64,000 nt of DNA from Plantago ovata. Lineage: Eukaryota; Streptophyta; Magnoliopsida; Lamiales; Plantaginaceae. The notes under the pieces were generated by a model. The model made no database searches. It saw only the letters and a program-made list of their open reading frames with translations, and was not told the DNA's origin. The DNA lies in contig CM051455.1 in assembly GCA_028274465.1 (NCBI GenBank), forward strand, positions 106,266,942-106,330,941, written 5' to 3'. The position numbers and the translations under genes were made by a program. Below, one piece after another: positions 9,709 to 22,424 of this stretch (within the stretch, counting starts at the first letter, position 1; each line of letters begins with the position of its first letter).

Positions 9709-12225
9709 GTGTGGAACAAAGCATTAGCGTTGCAGCGAATCCGTATGTTATTTGTTGACCATGATGATACTCATGATTCTTTCATCAAAGAGATGTTCGC
9801 GTACTTCTCGTGCGAAGGTACATTACTTTCATCAAATCGGAATGTTTCCTTGACACGTTCTGGTAATTTAGTTAGATGCTCTCATCAAAGAGATCTTGAT
9901 GAAAATGAAAGGCGAATGGAAAGGTTGTGTACTTCTCGTGTGAAGGTATATTACTTTCATAAAATTTGAATGTCGTTTCGTTGACACGTTTTGTAATTTA
10001 TTTAGATAGTTTAAAGAGTCAACGATTTCATTCCATATTCAAGAGATGAAAAACTAATGTATGGTTCTTGACAAAGAAGTTACATATCTAACCATATATC
10101 AGTTTCTTGCAACAAGAATATAACTATGACATATAAATATTGCAACAGATTCGGTAATGAATATATATTGTGACAAATAGTCATATTTCCTCTCTATGTT
10201 TTCCGATGTTGAAGATAATGATATAAAATCTAGACCATATTAAAGTATGACTAACACACTCATCATAGATTATTATATGATTTTATATTTAACTATCCCA
10301 TAAAAATTTGTTTCTTTTTTTTTTCTTTTTTCAGTAACTATTGTGCGGCTTGCTTCCAAAACCCTTACAATGATACCTATTGAAAACTGCCCATTTGATC
10401 TACTGATGGAGAATGTTGAATCCCAAGATTTATATGGAGTACAACTTTTACATTATGAAACTTCGATTGGCTTACCTGTCATGTGTGAGTACTATTTTTA
10501 TTTCTCTTTAATATATAATATTGTTTTTACTATAATAATTATGTGTGCATATATTTTATGTCACATTAATATCCAATCAGTAATGGTGTGTTTAAGTTTT
10601 TAAAACATAATTTTAAATAAAGAACCAACGGTCCAAGTACAATCCAATTACTCTTCTAGAGTTGTGTTGTTCCTTGAATCCAATTTCTTTCAAATTAATC
10701 ATTTAAAATTTTGTTAGTTTCTATCTAGTTGATATAAAAGAGTTCAAATAGGTTAAAATTATTTTATTTGTTTAATTGTTGTGAGTCCAAGGTATATTTC
10801 TAGAGTACTGTATGAGAATTATTGACTTAAATAAAGAGATAATTTATCCCACGGAAAGGAAATATTAACAATTTCACTTCTAGAAATCATGTTAACCAAA
10901 CGAATTAGATAACATTCATAGCTTAGCTTAGTTACTCTTGCCCCACTAGGTCATAAAAAAAATTAATATATTCTTGTGATATGAAAAATGTTCAAATGTA
11001 TTTTATGTTTAAAGATAAATAACTAATCACGCGGTTGATAAGACTCCACCAACAAAAGTGCCTTCAGGGGAAAGGGATACTCTAACTACACTTGTATGTT
11101 TATAAATATAGTGTTGTCAGATTAAATTGATCCTCTAACTGTGGTGAGAGGAATGGAAGGCGGAGCGATCTTCTGTTAAGTACGCATGGCAACATGTTGT
11201 TAGAGAAAAGGTACACAGGATAAGAGAAAATGAAAAAGCTAAAAACTTGGTGGCATACTATGAATCTCTTAACATGCGAACCTGAGCACGATAACAATGT
11301 GGAAAGTGTGAGAACTCGAAGAAATACAAACAATGATGGAGAGATCAGTGTTCAAAATCAAAGTGTTCGTAGGGGTCGAAAGGATCACTTGATGGAGTGG
11401 ACAGCAGAACTACATGAAAAATTAGTCAATGCGGTCATGACGCTTGGACAAGGGAGTGAGTGCACATTATTTATTCGATACATCCAGTATTAGTTTTTAA
11501 ATGCAATTTCATTTTTGCAATAATAGACGTAAAATCTTGGTCTGATTAAGAAAACATTTATCGATGCATTTCTCGTGTTCTTCTTGAATAAACATGATGT
11601 TATCCAAAAGATATCCTTGATCTCATGAACGTTCCAGGCCTTAAACGAATGAATGTGGCAAGCCATCTACAGGTTAGTTTATTTTCTTGTTATCTAAATT
11701 GTAAAGTCGGTCATTTAATGACCTTATGATATGTTTAGACTGGATTTTCACTTAATTAAACAGAAATGCTGAACGGAAATATGCAAGTACAATGTTGGTG
11801 ATACGGATTATAATTTGGCTCTACAAGATAAAATAACCTTGGGAAGATCGGTAAGGTTTGGTGCTATGCCCCGTATAGCCAATCATCTGCGACGAAACTC
11901 AAATGTTCATGGACGTGTGGAAAATTATTTGGTTGAAGACCCCACAAACAATCCAACCGTACAAGATAATATAGAAAATAATTTGTTTGAAGACCCCAAT
12001 GCCCATCTATTAATACAAAATGATAACCATGGCAAGAATTCACAAATTCATACTAATCAACAAGAATCCACTGGCCACATCCCATTCGAAAATATGGAAC
12101 TTGGAGGAATGGGACATGGTGATTTATCAATACATGACATGATCATGTCCGACGATCTACCAATATTTGATGATCCAATTGGAACGAATGAGCATATAAC
12201 TTGGGGAGCTACTCAAGGAATTTAG
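9709..12225 (+). pseudogene. type-B response-regulator-like gene (receiver plus GARP/Myb), decayed
   Basis: A type-B response regulator pairs a phosphate-receiver domain with a GARP DNA-binding domain in cytokinin-type signalling. Exon-like pieces in order are: 9709-9817 (RIRMLFVDHDDT, receiver beta-1 with the acidic pocket), about 10335-10484 (VTIVRLASK... to GLPVM, then a GTGAGT donor), 11130-11455 (VKYAWQHVVREKVHRIREN, then GRKDHLMEWTAELHEKLVNAV, the first half of GARP), about 11595-11671 (DILDLMNVPGLKRMNVASHL, the second half of GARP) and about 11763-12225 (Asp/Asn-rich tail ending at a stop). Where active proteins have the phospho-accepting Asp, exon 2 has Asn (FDLLMENVES). Most of the C-terminal receiver part, with the conserved Lys, is missing. 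The frame breaks near 11270 and a stop follows the GARP region. I infer a pseudogene of an already atypical, unphosphorylatable paralogue. Confidence 0.7.
9788..10010 (+). repeat. two-copy tandem duplication over the exon 1 splice donor
   Basis: The segment starting GTACTTCTCGTGCGAAGGTA (about 9798-9895) is repeated, diverged, at about 9928-10012. Each copy carries the exon end, the putative GTA donor and the start of the intron, so the locus has two candidate donors. Confidence 0.6.
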
Positions 12226-13557
12226 TTTAAATGGTGAACTCCCCTGGCCAAGTTAGTTTTTTCGTTCCCAAGTTAATGCAAAGTGTGCATAAATGACTAT
12301 GTGTGTTGTTTTATCCGCAATTAATTAATTAGATGGAACATAATATTCTTTTTCCTCATATGTACAGGTAGCTATATACAAAAGTGTAACCTACCAATCT
12401 CTTGAAACAAGGAGCATTAAACTGAGGAAATAATAAACACCCATCCCCACATAATGATGCCAAATCAGGATGCAAATATGAAGAAGAAAAGAACAAAAAG
12501 AGCAAGTTTGATGTATGTGGAAAGAACGCAAGGTTTAGGACATTCTCGTCCCAACTTAGGATTATGACTCGCAAAGAATACATATTGAAATATCTATCAG
12601 TATGGAGTTTATTGGGAGTATGATAGGATAATAAATGTTGCTATATATTTTGCTAAACTTAATTTAAGACCCAATGATCCATTAATATGGGTCATCATTT
12701 GCTTCTTATCTACTGCTTTATTGAAGAAATTCATCTGTTTTGATCTTAATTATGAAGTCGATCTCAACTGGACAACAACATTTCATTTTATTATATATAC
12801 TGCAGTTTGTTTACTATTGTTTTTAATTTTCGGACTTAGTCCTTTCTTTTTGAGAACCTTCGAATTAGGTGGCTTGGTATATTAATATTTTGGTGTACAA
12901 GTAACAACATATATGACGCTTTTTAACTTCTCACTATGTTGTTGTCAGCGTCACTATTGATCAGCTATTCATCTTATTTTGACATCCACGCTCTTTAACT
13001 TCACAATATCGGAGACGTTTGGCCTATATCGTCTTTGCTCTTTTACTTCACACTATGCTTCAAAACTGGCGCCTTGATGTAGACATTATGAATGTACGGG
13101 TATATTACTTAGTATAGCTTGCATATTAGTTCAAATTCTTGGTCTAGTTGTACCGAAGCTGAAAGATTGGCTGACCAAGTATACATGCACGTGAAAATTA
13201 TAGAGGGTCTTAGACTTAACCACGTATGGGAGAATTTCGTGTATTAGTACGTTCAGTTTGTGGGAATTTTTCCTATCCAGATTAGAGTCATATTGTCGAG
13301 TGCTTGGTGTTGAATTGGTGCAAAATAGAGTTGAATTATTATTATCAATTTGACTGTGAGTCACTATCACCACCATGAGAAAGTGAAAGTCAGTCAGCAG
13401 AGTGGAAATAGAGACGAAGAGGTCAAGCAATGTGGTTATCTATCATGAGATGATGAGAGGATGTCGAGCAATGTGGAATGTAGAGTTTACAAGCGATAGG
13501 TATCTGGTTTATTAGGGTTGATATTAACCATGTCTGGAAACCATCTTAGGAGAATTC
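12226..13557 (+). other. 3' flank of the regulator-like gene, no gene recognised
   Basis: The first part (to about 12680) is the downstream flank that was copied with the last exon to 15700-16160. The rest is AT-rich with no supported frame. Confidence 0.5.
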
Positions 13558-14040
13558 AAATGGTTGATATTTTCTCCTATATTGGGATTTATGATGATTT
13601 TTATGAAGCTTAGGAACTTCTCCAGTTCGGTGAACACAATCTAACTTAGGTAACTTTATATTTCTGCAGACTGGGATCCCATCTGTTTTCAGTATCTTCT
13701 TCTTATCATATTCTTGCATAGCTTTAATTCTTGATGGTTACTTTCTTGAAGAATTACAGTAATTGCGTTGTGGTTCAGTGGTTTCACATCCTTCATTGTG
13801 TAATGAAATTCTTCTCCACATCGGAAAAATATGCTATGCCGAGCAACCCAATACGGCTTCTTAAAAACTTGACTAGTGAACTGTTTTCTGCAACTATGTT
13901 GAACTCACTATCGATCACATGCAGACCCAACTCAGCTATCAAATATCCTTCAATGCAAATAAAATATTGGCATGTTTTCTTGACTTTAATTCCTCCTTCA
14001 GATTCTTTCAGGAGATATGGACCCTGATAAAAAGAAGCAC
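13558..14040 (-). pseudogene. unrecognised minus-strand gene fragment
   Basis: Read on the minus strand, one open stretch without a Met start includes QGPYLLKESEGG and LIAELGLHVIDSEF. It then passes to other frames with FKKPYWVARHSIFF and LKTDGIPVCRNIKLPKLD, ending at a stop near 13558. Composition and the run of three overlapping open frames suggest a real, frameshifted protein. I do not recognise the family. It could be chance, since each piece is under about 75 residues. Confidence 0.3.
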
Positions 14041-14057
14041 TGCATCATTCTTGAGAA

Positions 14058-15290
14058 GGAGTTAACAAGTATTACATTTGTTAGACAATCTTTAACCGTA
14101 AACAGAATGCTCGTTGTTTTTATAGTTTGAAGTGTACACGTGTAATACAATGGATGTCGAGTGGAACCAAACATTAGTGTTGCAGTGAATCGGTATTTTA
14201 TTTGTCGTGTGTAAAACCGTAATGCAACAACTCAATTGCAATTTAGTTTTGTTCCTACTAGACCACAATCCTTTCGCAAATGAAACTGCGCATAACTTGT
14301 GCATAATGTTTTTCAAAAAGTGTTGGTAACATTTAGTTGTACCGCAATATTGTGTTTTTTAATATATCGTTAATTATGTGCCTTGTAGACACGAAAAATG
14401 GTATATTTTATCACAACGAGTTTATTGTATTAATGTTAGACAATGAACTGTAGTTCACCACTACGGATTGTAGATCCTCATAATTACTTTTAACATAGTA
14501 TTACATTTGTTAGACAATCTTTAACCGTAAACAGAATGCACGTTGTTTTTATAGTTTGAACCGTACACGTGTAATACAATGGTCCTTTGGAATCAAACGT
14601 TAGTGCATGTTGCAGTGAATCTATATTTTATTTGTCTTGTGTAAAACCGTAATTGCAACAACCCAATCGCAATATAATCTTACTAGACCGCAATTCTTTC
14701 GCAAATGAAACTGCGCATAATTTGTGCATAATGTTTTTCAAAAAGTATTGGTAACATTTAGTTGTATCGCAATATTGTGTTTCTTAATATATACTTAATT
14801 ATGTGCCTTGTAAACATGAAAAATGGTATATTTTATCAAAGCGAGTTTATCGTATAAATGTTAGACAATGAACTGTAGTTCACCACTACGGATTATAGAT
14901 CCTCATAAGTACTTTTAACATAGTATTACATTTGTTAGACAATCTTTAACCGTAAACCGAATGCATGTTGTTTTTATAGTTTGAAGCGTACACGTGTAAT
15001 ACAATGGTCCTATGGAACCAAACGTTAGTGCATGTTGTAGTGAACCTGTATTTTATTTGTCGTGTGTAAAACGATAATTGCAACAACCCAATTGCAATAT
15101 AATCTTACTAGACTGCAATCCTTTCGCAAATGAAACTGCGCATAATTTGTGCATAATGTTTTTCAAAAAATATTGGTAACATTTTGTTGTATCGCAATAT
15201 TGTCTTTTTTTAATATATCGTTAATTAATTATGTGTCTTGTAAACATGTAAAATGGTATATTTTATCAAAGCGAGTTTATCGTATATATA
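14058..15290 (+). repeat. tandem array of about 427-bp units with exon 1 fossil
   Basis: Nearly three copies of one unit. The shared landmark TTAGACAATCTTTAACCG starts at 14081, 14510 and 14935, giving spacings of 429 and 425 bp. Each unit contains GTGTTGCAGTGAATC-like sequence and flanks that align with 9706-9758, the start of the first regulator exon (GCGTTGCAGCGAATCCG). The array therefore derives from a degenerate paralogue of that gene. The third unit is cut short near 15290 by the duplicated last exon. Confidence 0.85.
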
Positions 15291-15297
15291 TTATATT

Positions 15298-16160
15298 GTG
15301 GCTCTACAAGATGAATTAACCTTGGGAAGATCGGTAAGGTTATGGGTATAGCCAACAATCATTCGGTACTCAAATGTTCAAGGACATGTGGAAAATCATT
15401 CGGTTGAAGACCCCAAAATCAATCCAAACATACAAAATAGTATAGCAAGTAATTTGTATGAAGATCCCAATGCCCACCTATTAATACAAAATGACAACCT
15501 TGGCCAGAATTCACAAATTCATACTAATCAACAAGAATCCATTGGCCAAAATTTCATTCGAAAAATATGGAGCTCGGAGGAATGGGAAATAGTGATTTAT
15601 TTCTACATGACATGATGATGTCCGACGATCTACCAATATTTGATGATCTAATTGGAACGAGTGAGCATACTAATTTGGGGAGCTACTCAAGGGAATTTAG
15701 CTTCAATGGTGAACTTTCCCCTAGCCAGGTTAGTTTTTTCTAATTTCCAATTTAATGTGAAATGTACATATAGATGACTATGTGTGTTGTTTTAATTTGT
15801 CTGAAATTAATTAATTATATGGAACATAATATTATTTTTCTTCACATATGTACATGTGTCTATATATATAATACACAAGAGTAACCAACCGATCTCTTGA
15901 AAATCAGAGCATTGGATTGAGGAAATAATAAACACACATCCGCACATATAATGATGGCAAATCAGGGTGGAAATACGAAGAAGAAAAGAATAAAACTAAC
16001 AAGTTTAATTAGGGTGTCTGTGAAAGAACACAAGAGTTAGGACACTCCCGTCCCAACTTAGGATTATGACTCGCAAAGAATATATATTGAAATATTGATC
16101 AGTATGGAATTTATTTGGAGTGTGATAGGATGATAAATATTAATACTATATATTCTGAAC
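15298..16160 (+). pseudogene. duplicate of regulator-like last exon and 3' flank
   Basis: Aligns along its length with about 11812-12680. It includes the last-exon motifs DPNAHLLIQNDN and SQIHTNQQES, followed by the same downstream flank. It is frameshifted (the frame of 15388-15615 ends early) and has no receiver or DNA-binding part. It sits inside the tandem array and so arose by segmental duplication. Confidence 0.8.
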
Positions 16161-16194
16161 TTTAAGACCAAATGATCCATCAATATGAATCATC

Positions 16195-16390
16195 ATATAT
16201 TAGACAATGAAATGTAGTTCACCACTACAGTTTATAAAATCCTCATAATTACTTTTTACATAGTATTACATTTGTTAGACAATCTTTAACTGTAAACAAA
16301 ATTCTTGTTGTTTTTATAGTTTGAAGCGTACATGTGTACTACAATATTGGATGTTGTGTGGAACCAAGCATTAGCATTGCAAGGCCATAT
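16195..16390 (+). repeat. fourth, partial unit of the 427-bp array
   Basis: Contains the same landmark at 16275 and again the exon 1-like GTGTGGAACCAAGCATTAGC, then diverges. It resumes the array after the last-exon duplicate. Confidence 0.75.
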
Positions 16391-19196
16391 TTATTACTAT
16401 TGTTGTGGCACCGCGCTGAGCGCTGTGCCAAGTGCATGTTACGGCAACTTTTGCACTGTTTGTGGATAGTCCATTTTTTACTATGCAAGACCAAAACTGA
16501 TATATTCGTAGAATCTTTTTGTATGAAGAGTATCAATGGTATTAAGTAAATCTGATCCATGTCTTTTATTTTTCTATTGTACGGTCTCCCATGAGTGCTA
16601 ATGAAGAAGTTAATCTAGTTAATAATATTGCAGGAGTATAATTAGGCTTTCATGCTTATTTAATTGAAGTATGCACAGATTTAATATTATGGTTTACACT
16701 GTAATGAAAACTCCCGTGGAATATTAAATTGGTGTGGAAAAGTAATGAGAAATATATATAGTGTGAATCACCTTGTTTTGGTACCTAAAGAGATAGGTAA
16801 TTAAGCAATTAGATGGATGATTAATCTTTTGCGCAGTAGCTAGCAACATCCCCTTAATATACATATATACTTAGGTAATTATTTAGTTATTACTCTAGTA
16901 GTGCCTCAGTCAGCTCTAGGTATTCATTTCATACATACCTTTTGCAGAAGATATTAAATTACTAACAAATTAATGCTAATGTGCATCTTGAATTGATTGA
17001 TTTTGTAAAGAAGCTGTAGACGCAAGAAATTATTGTGAAGACCAATATTTTTTTGTGTAATGAGATGTGTTGTGAATGCTTACGTGGATGGTGGCGTAGA
17101 CCAAATTTATGTACTTGATTTACGGCATAAAGCACGCATCGTGTTACCAATGTTGAGTTGTTGTACACACAGGGTGGTGTGCCTGATGTAGGTATGCCTG
17201 AATACGATGAAATGTAAAGTGTGATTTTGTGGTGTGACTGCCTGATCTCTGTCCGCACTCCACTTCTGGAATGTTGCAATGTGCTAGTATTTTCCTGGAA
17301 GAGGGAATATACTTTTATTTATTGCATGCTATGTTGGTGGTATTGAACAGCCACATCTTATTTAAAACACTTCAATGATCACTATTTTGATTAATTAATA
17401 ATAGGTGCATGTAAGGGTTGCCAAACTAAAGAACCTTTGGGATGTTCTAATTCTGAGATGATAGTGGAGGTGTTAGTTAATTATAGAATTGTTTCTCCAT
17501 TTTGTATATGCCTGTCACTTATTTTTATTTAATTTTTATATGTGAAAAAGAGCCATTGTGCATCATAGAAAGCGTTGTATCAGTTGTAAACTGTAACTCC
17601 AAAGTTCTTTTACTCTCTATAGTGCTTCAACTCCATTTACGCTTGTCATACTAATATGTATTTAAACTCTGGGTTTACTTCTTTTTATTTGTTGTTTCCG
17701 GTTGAGTTGTTTGTTGTTATAAATAGGCATTTTAATATTTTTTTGAGAATTGAATTTGGACTATAAACTCATTACTAACTCTAATATTTTTCAATTTTAA
17801 TTTTATGTATCAACGGATCCAGTAGAAGCAATAAAATCCCCAAGCTATACACGTTGTAACATTTATGAATAAGCCATATTTGACCATTTGGATTTCATGT
17901 GGAAACTGAATTTTCACGTTTGGATCAGGAAATATTGGAAACTTGAAGTAAATTTTTCGGGTAAATAAAACTGCATTGCAACTAAGAATCTTTTATTATC
18001 ACATTAGTACATCCACTAAATATAGATGATTGAAAGTTCTATATTAAAATTTTAGCACCACAACTTGGAGCATTCCTTATTAGATTAATGTATATTTTCC
18101 ATGGGATTACATTAATTAGGCATCATCTAAAGTCCTCATTTTCTATGGACATATCTCGGGGATTTCATTTTAGAGTATTTATTTATCATGAGAATTCGTG
18201 AACAATGACTTGGTTGGCAGGATTTTTGGTGATCATCAGGTCCTGCTGTTTTGCTTTATGGGGCGTCCTCGTCTAGCTTAATGTTTTAGTCTCCGCAGGC
18301 CCCGGTGCTAGGTACCATGGTGGTCAATTCTGGGTCAGGCAATATGACTTGCTGCTGACTTTTCTTTTTTGCTTTCCTCGTTTATCTGTAAGAAAGAATA
18401 TCAATAAAAAAAATTATTGTGTGTGATTTTTCTTAGATTATTTTGTTTTCTAAATATATTTTCTATAATATAATGCATACTATTGTATGTACCTTAAAGT
18501 ATCGGTTGTGAACTTGTGGAAGGTCATGTGTTGTGGTGTTAGTTTTGCGTCTTCCCTTTGGTTCTCCTTTCTAAGGTAGAGTTGTGTGGTTCCCTAATTT
18601 CAGCGCATAGTTATTAGTTTGCTTGTAAGTACTGAATATGTATGTGGAAACTAATAAATTGAAGTCAATCATCAGTGAGATGGGATGTACCTTGAATAGT
18701 TTGGAGACTCCTTTGTTTTGTTGGTAGGTTTGCATATTTACTCACCAAAGTAGTTGTTGTAGAGGCTATGGTTGTCTTCATCCCGAAATCATTTTTCTTT
18801 TTTATTTAGAATTCAAAAAATGTTTATTTATTCAGTAGGGGAAATAAATTCTAGGGGGGGGGGGGAGACAATTTTTGGTGTTGTATCTTGTTTTTTCAAT
18901 TAGAGTGTACATGGTTGTTGAAGTACCTGAAACAGGTGGATGTGTTTGTTTGTGCCTTTTGCCATACCTCGAACAGATTTGTTATTCTTCAGTCCTTCAG
19001 CTATAATCTTCCATGGGAGCAGTTAAGAAGCCAAAGTTAGACTTAAACAAAGGTACATGTCAGCCTTTGGCAACATATTAACATGGTTTTTTCCTTGCCC
19101 TTATCTTTTCTTAGGAAAAGAGTAGTGTTGGCATATATATAGGGCCTTTGAAATATATGTTATTTTCTTTCATATTTAACATTGTTAGTTAATGTA
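16391..19196 (+). other. 2.8 kb AT-rich interval, no gene recognised
   Basis: Short frames only, none with a recognisable motif. A run of about 13 G lies near 18855. I see no terminal repeats or RNA gene. Confidence 0.5.
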
Positions 19197-20719
19197 TGTT
19201 GGTCCCTTTAAACAACAAGAAAAGACTAGAGGGGGGAGGGGGGTGAATAGTCTTTTCAACCTTTTCGTCGTTCAAAACTTTCTCAGCAAGTGCTTATTAC
19301 TTTTCAGTAATGAGTTTGTTGGTACTTAACTTTCTCAGCAAGCACTTGTTACTTTTCAGTAACGAGTTTGCTGGTACTTTAAAAACAGAGTGCAGAAGAC
19401 TTTTTACAATAAGTGCTTTTCAGAGAGTGCTAGTTTCAGCAAGTGAGCAGAGTGTCAGTGTACAATAAATGTAGCTTGCTAAAAACTAAATGCGGTAAAG
19501 TAAATCACACAAACAATTTTATAGTGGTATCTGAGAGTGGCGTAATCTCTCAACTAATCCACTTTGTCCTTTCTAGGACTGAATCCACTATGATAAGATG
19601 TGAGGTTCCTTACAAATCCTATCACTAATGATTCTTCAGAAACCAAAGCACACTTGCTTCGTTTCCAGCCTAACTAGAGAACTGTAGCCTTGTTCTCCAC
19701 CACACTTGGGACTTATAATCAGCAACACTTTGCTTGATTAATTCCCCCTGAATTTCACGCTTTAAAAGGGTGTTTATCAGTTAGAGAGGTTTGGGATGAG
19801 ATCACTTGAATATAACTTTTTCAGCTATAACAAGTTATCTAAAGAAACACAACTTCTAATACTTTTCAGTAAGCAAGTTAAGTTGTTTCTGGTGTCAAGA
19901 CTTGTTCTTGTTCGAAAGAAAGAACACTTAACTAATTTCTTAGTCGGGAATGTTCTACTTCTTCACAAGTAGATTTTGTTTCAAGCTTATGTCTTGGAAC
20001 GGATCAATAGGCAGTAAAGAGTATAGAAGGTTTTGAATGTTTAAAGCACAAGTGAGAGTTTGATCACGTTGTTGACACACTTCTTCTTTTTGCCAGATGA
20101 CCTCTATTTTTAGTGTCTCAAGGGAGCCGTTTGAATTTCAAATTCTAAGGCTTTGCACCTTAAGATGTCACTATCTTGCTTTTGTACTTTCAGCAGCGTC
20201 CTTCATTTGTCTTCTTGTCTTCATGTTCTTCGCGTGCCTACTTTGCATTTAATGTTCATTTGAATCAAATTCAAATGTGAACGTTGGAGCCAAAATGCAA
20301 GTACTCTTCAGCTAGGAGGTCACATATGTTTTCAGCAAGTGGTCAGTCTAAGTTTCAGCAAGCACAACCTACTATGTCATATAGATTTTCACTTATGCGA
20401 GTTGTTGCTGAAAATCTCACTTTTTGACCAACATGTGCCTTTGTAGATACCTTTCTCAGAATTCGTCTAAGTCTTCAGTCTTCGAATCTTCAAGTTTCTG
20501 AGCGGTTCTAGTGCTTCAATAGTTCATTGGTAAAAACAAAGTACATCATCAGCAAACGAAAGCACCTAACTAGTACCTACACTAAGTCTTTCAGCAAACG
20601 TTCCGCTTTTACAATGTCCTTAAAATTCTAAATTCCTATGGACCTTTAGAGTACTAGTTACTAGACTTTCCTTAATTTAGCATGGTTAATTGCTCATCAA
20701 AATTACAAGTTTCCTAACA
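19197..20719 (+). repeat. solo LTR, 1523 bp, copia-type ends
   Basis: Starts TGTTGGTCCC and ends CCTAACA, with inverted ends TGTT/AACA. It is flanked on both sides by ATGTA (19192-19196 and 20720-20724), a 5-bp target-site duplication. No internal region is present, so it is a solo LTR left by LTR-LTR recombination. A second copy is spread over 57284-64000. It contains several TTTCAGCAAG-type motifs. The internal genes of the family are not in the window, so the superfamily is uncertain. Confidence 0.88.
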
Positions 20720-20724
20720 ATGTA

Positions 20725-21184
20725 CCATAAATATATAAAGATATTCTCAGTATTCAAGATAGAAGCGAAAATTCACCATAAAAACAATCTTTGAAACCTG
20801 TAAACTGTTGAATAAGAGACCACATATTCGATACTTGTAGATTGCTTATTTTTGTAGAAAATAATATACATAGATGGCTTCCACGTATAGTGCAAACTGT
20901 TTGTCTATTGTGAATTATATTGGTTATATATATTCAATGTGCCTTTGGTTGTGGTCTATTCTAATTAGTATGTTTTTGTATACATTGATTTATGTTGAGA
21001 GCAGTCCCAATGTACCTAGAGTTTGCCTTCTACCATATGGTTGTTAGATTTGAAACATACATTTACACTTAGATCAAGAGGTTGTCTCAATAATTTTCCA
21101 AATAATAATAAATGTGTCACTTACGTGAAAGAGTTGTTTGAATAATTCACCGAATAATAATAAATGTGTTCCTGGTTTATTGGT
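20725..21184 (+). other. short AT-rich gap between two solo LTRs
   Basis: Nothing recognised. It includes two near-copies of an AATAATTYWCC..AATAATAATAAATGTGT stretch around 21090-21170. Confidence 0.4.
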
Positions 21185-21189
21185 AGCTC

Positions 21190-22355
21190 TGATGAACGTG
21201 TATTTACACTTTCATTCGAGTCTTTTTCACCACTTTAGCTATCATCTAGGTTAATTTAGCTTATATTTTAGTGCATTTTATTAGAATAGTGTCACATTTC
21301 CCTTTTTCTTTGCATATTTCAGGTTTTAGGTGAAAAACGTATTTTTATGGGCAATATTAATGAAGAGGACGAAGTTTTGGTGTTTCAAGGACATTCGTGG
21401 TGTATCTAGAAGGTTCCGGATGAGATTTGAGGCCTAGGGGACGAGTTTCAAGGCTTAAAGGTCACTAGAAGGGAAAATCGAGTTCAAAACGGAAACCAAC
21501 TCAAAAACTCGCTTTCCACCGACTCTGCCGGTCCCGGGCGATTCGCCTGGCACCGAGGGCGGTTCGCCCGGGAGGTTTCGTAGCCTATATATAGTTTCGC
21601 CTATTTTCTACGTTTTTCAGACCTTTTCACCTTATTTTGAGAGACAAATTCTCCAGAGCCTATTCTGGGAATTATTAGCATAGAAGACTCTTTTTCTTAT
21701 TGATTTGGAAGCTTAAGCAAGGAATTAGACATCGTTGATTCTCGATTCTTGCTTGTGAGTTAGCAATTCATCGGAGATTGACAACCTTCATTGGTAACTT
21801 GTATCTCACGATTTTTCTGCTTTTATTTATTTCATTCAACATGTTTTCATTCAATCTTGCTTTGATTCTTGTTGATTGCAATTTATCTATGAGTAGCTAA
21901 ATCTATCGTTGGTGATAGTATGTGATTTCTTAGCTAGAGTTCTTAATTATGCATGAGTGGCTTCGCGCGTTTAAGACTTGATTTATTGTTTTATTTCTTT
22001 GATCTATCTAAGCCATCTATCTTCGTAGTGTTGAATTGAAAGGAACACATAGGACAATTCATGATCATAGATTTCTATACAAACTAAGTACTTCATGCAT
22101 GATTATTACCCGTTGCTTTGAATGATCATACTATCGCTAACTTCCATTATATTGATAAGAAAAATCTTTGCTTTGCTTGATTCCTGATTTATAGTTTAAG
22201 TTAAATTAGATAAAGCTAGTTATATTCCTTAGAGATCGACACTCGAGGTTATCTTACTTCTACACTACGTGCCTTGGTTTTCGTTGTAGTTGTGAGTTGT
22301 CTTTGGCTAAAAACAAATTTATTTGATTAATTGAGTCTGACAATCTCGTTCATCA
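21190..22355 (+). repeat. Athila-like solo LTR
   Basis: 1166 bp, TGATGAACGTG...GTTCATCA, flanked by the 5-bp duplication AGCTC (21185-21189 and 22356-22360). A TATA box lies at 21586-21593, with a two-palindrome GC block (21533-21573) directly upstream. It is the most diverged LTR copy of the family in the window, judged by eye. Confidence 0.92.
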
Positions 22356-22424
22356 AGCTCCATGACCTTTCAATGCCGCTCACAATGATCTTCACGTGAT
22401 GGGGATGTTTTGCAACTCACCTCT

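Noticed and set aside
14058..15290. CRISPR-like or centromeric satellite array.
   Set aside because: Units are about 427 bp with no short direct repeat and spacer structure, and fewer than four copies.
16962..17279. A 105-residue minus-strand frame.
   Set aside because: No recognisable motif, no neighbouring exon and no second copy; left out as likely chance.
18850..18875. A run of about 13 G followed by GAGAC, considered as a polypurine tract.
   Set aside because: No LTR start follows it and no element boundary is nearby.
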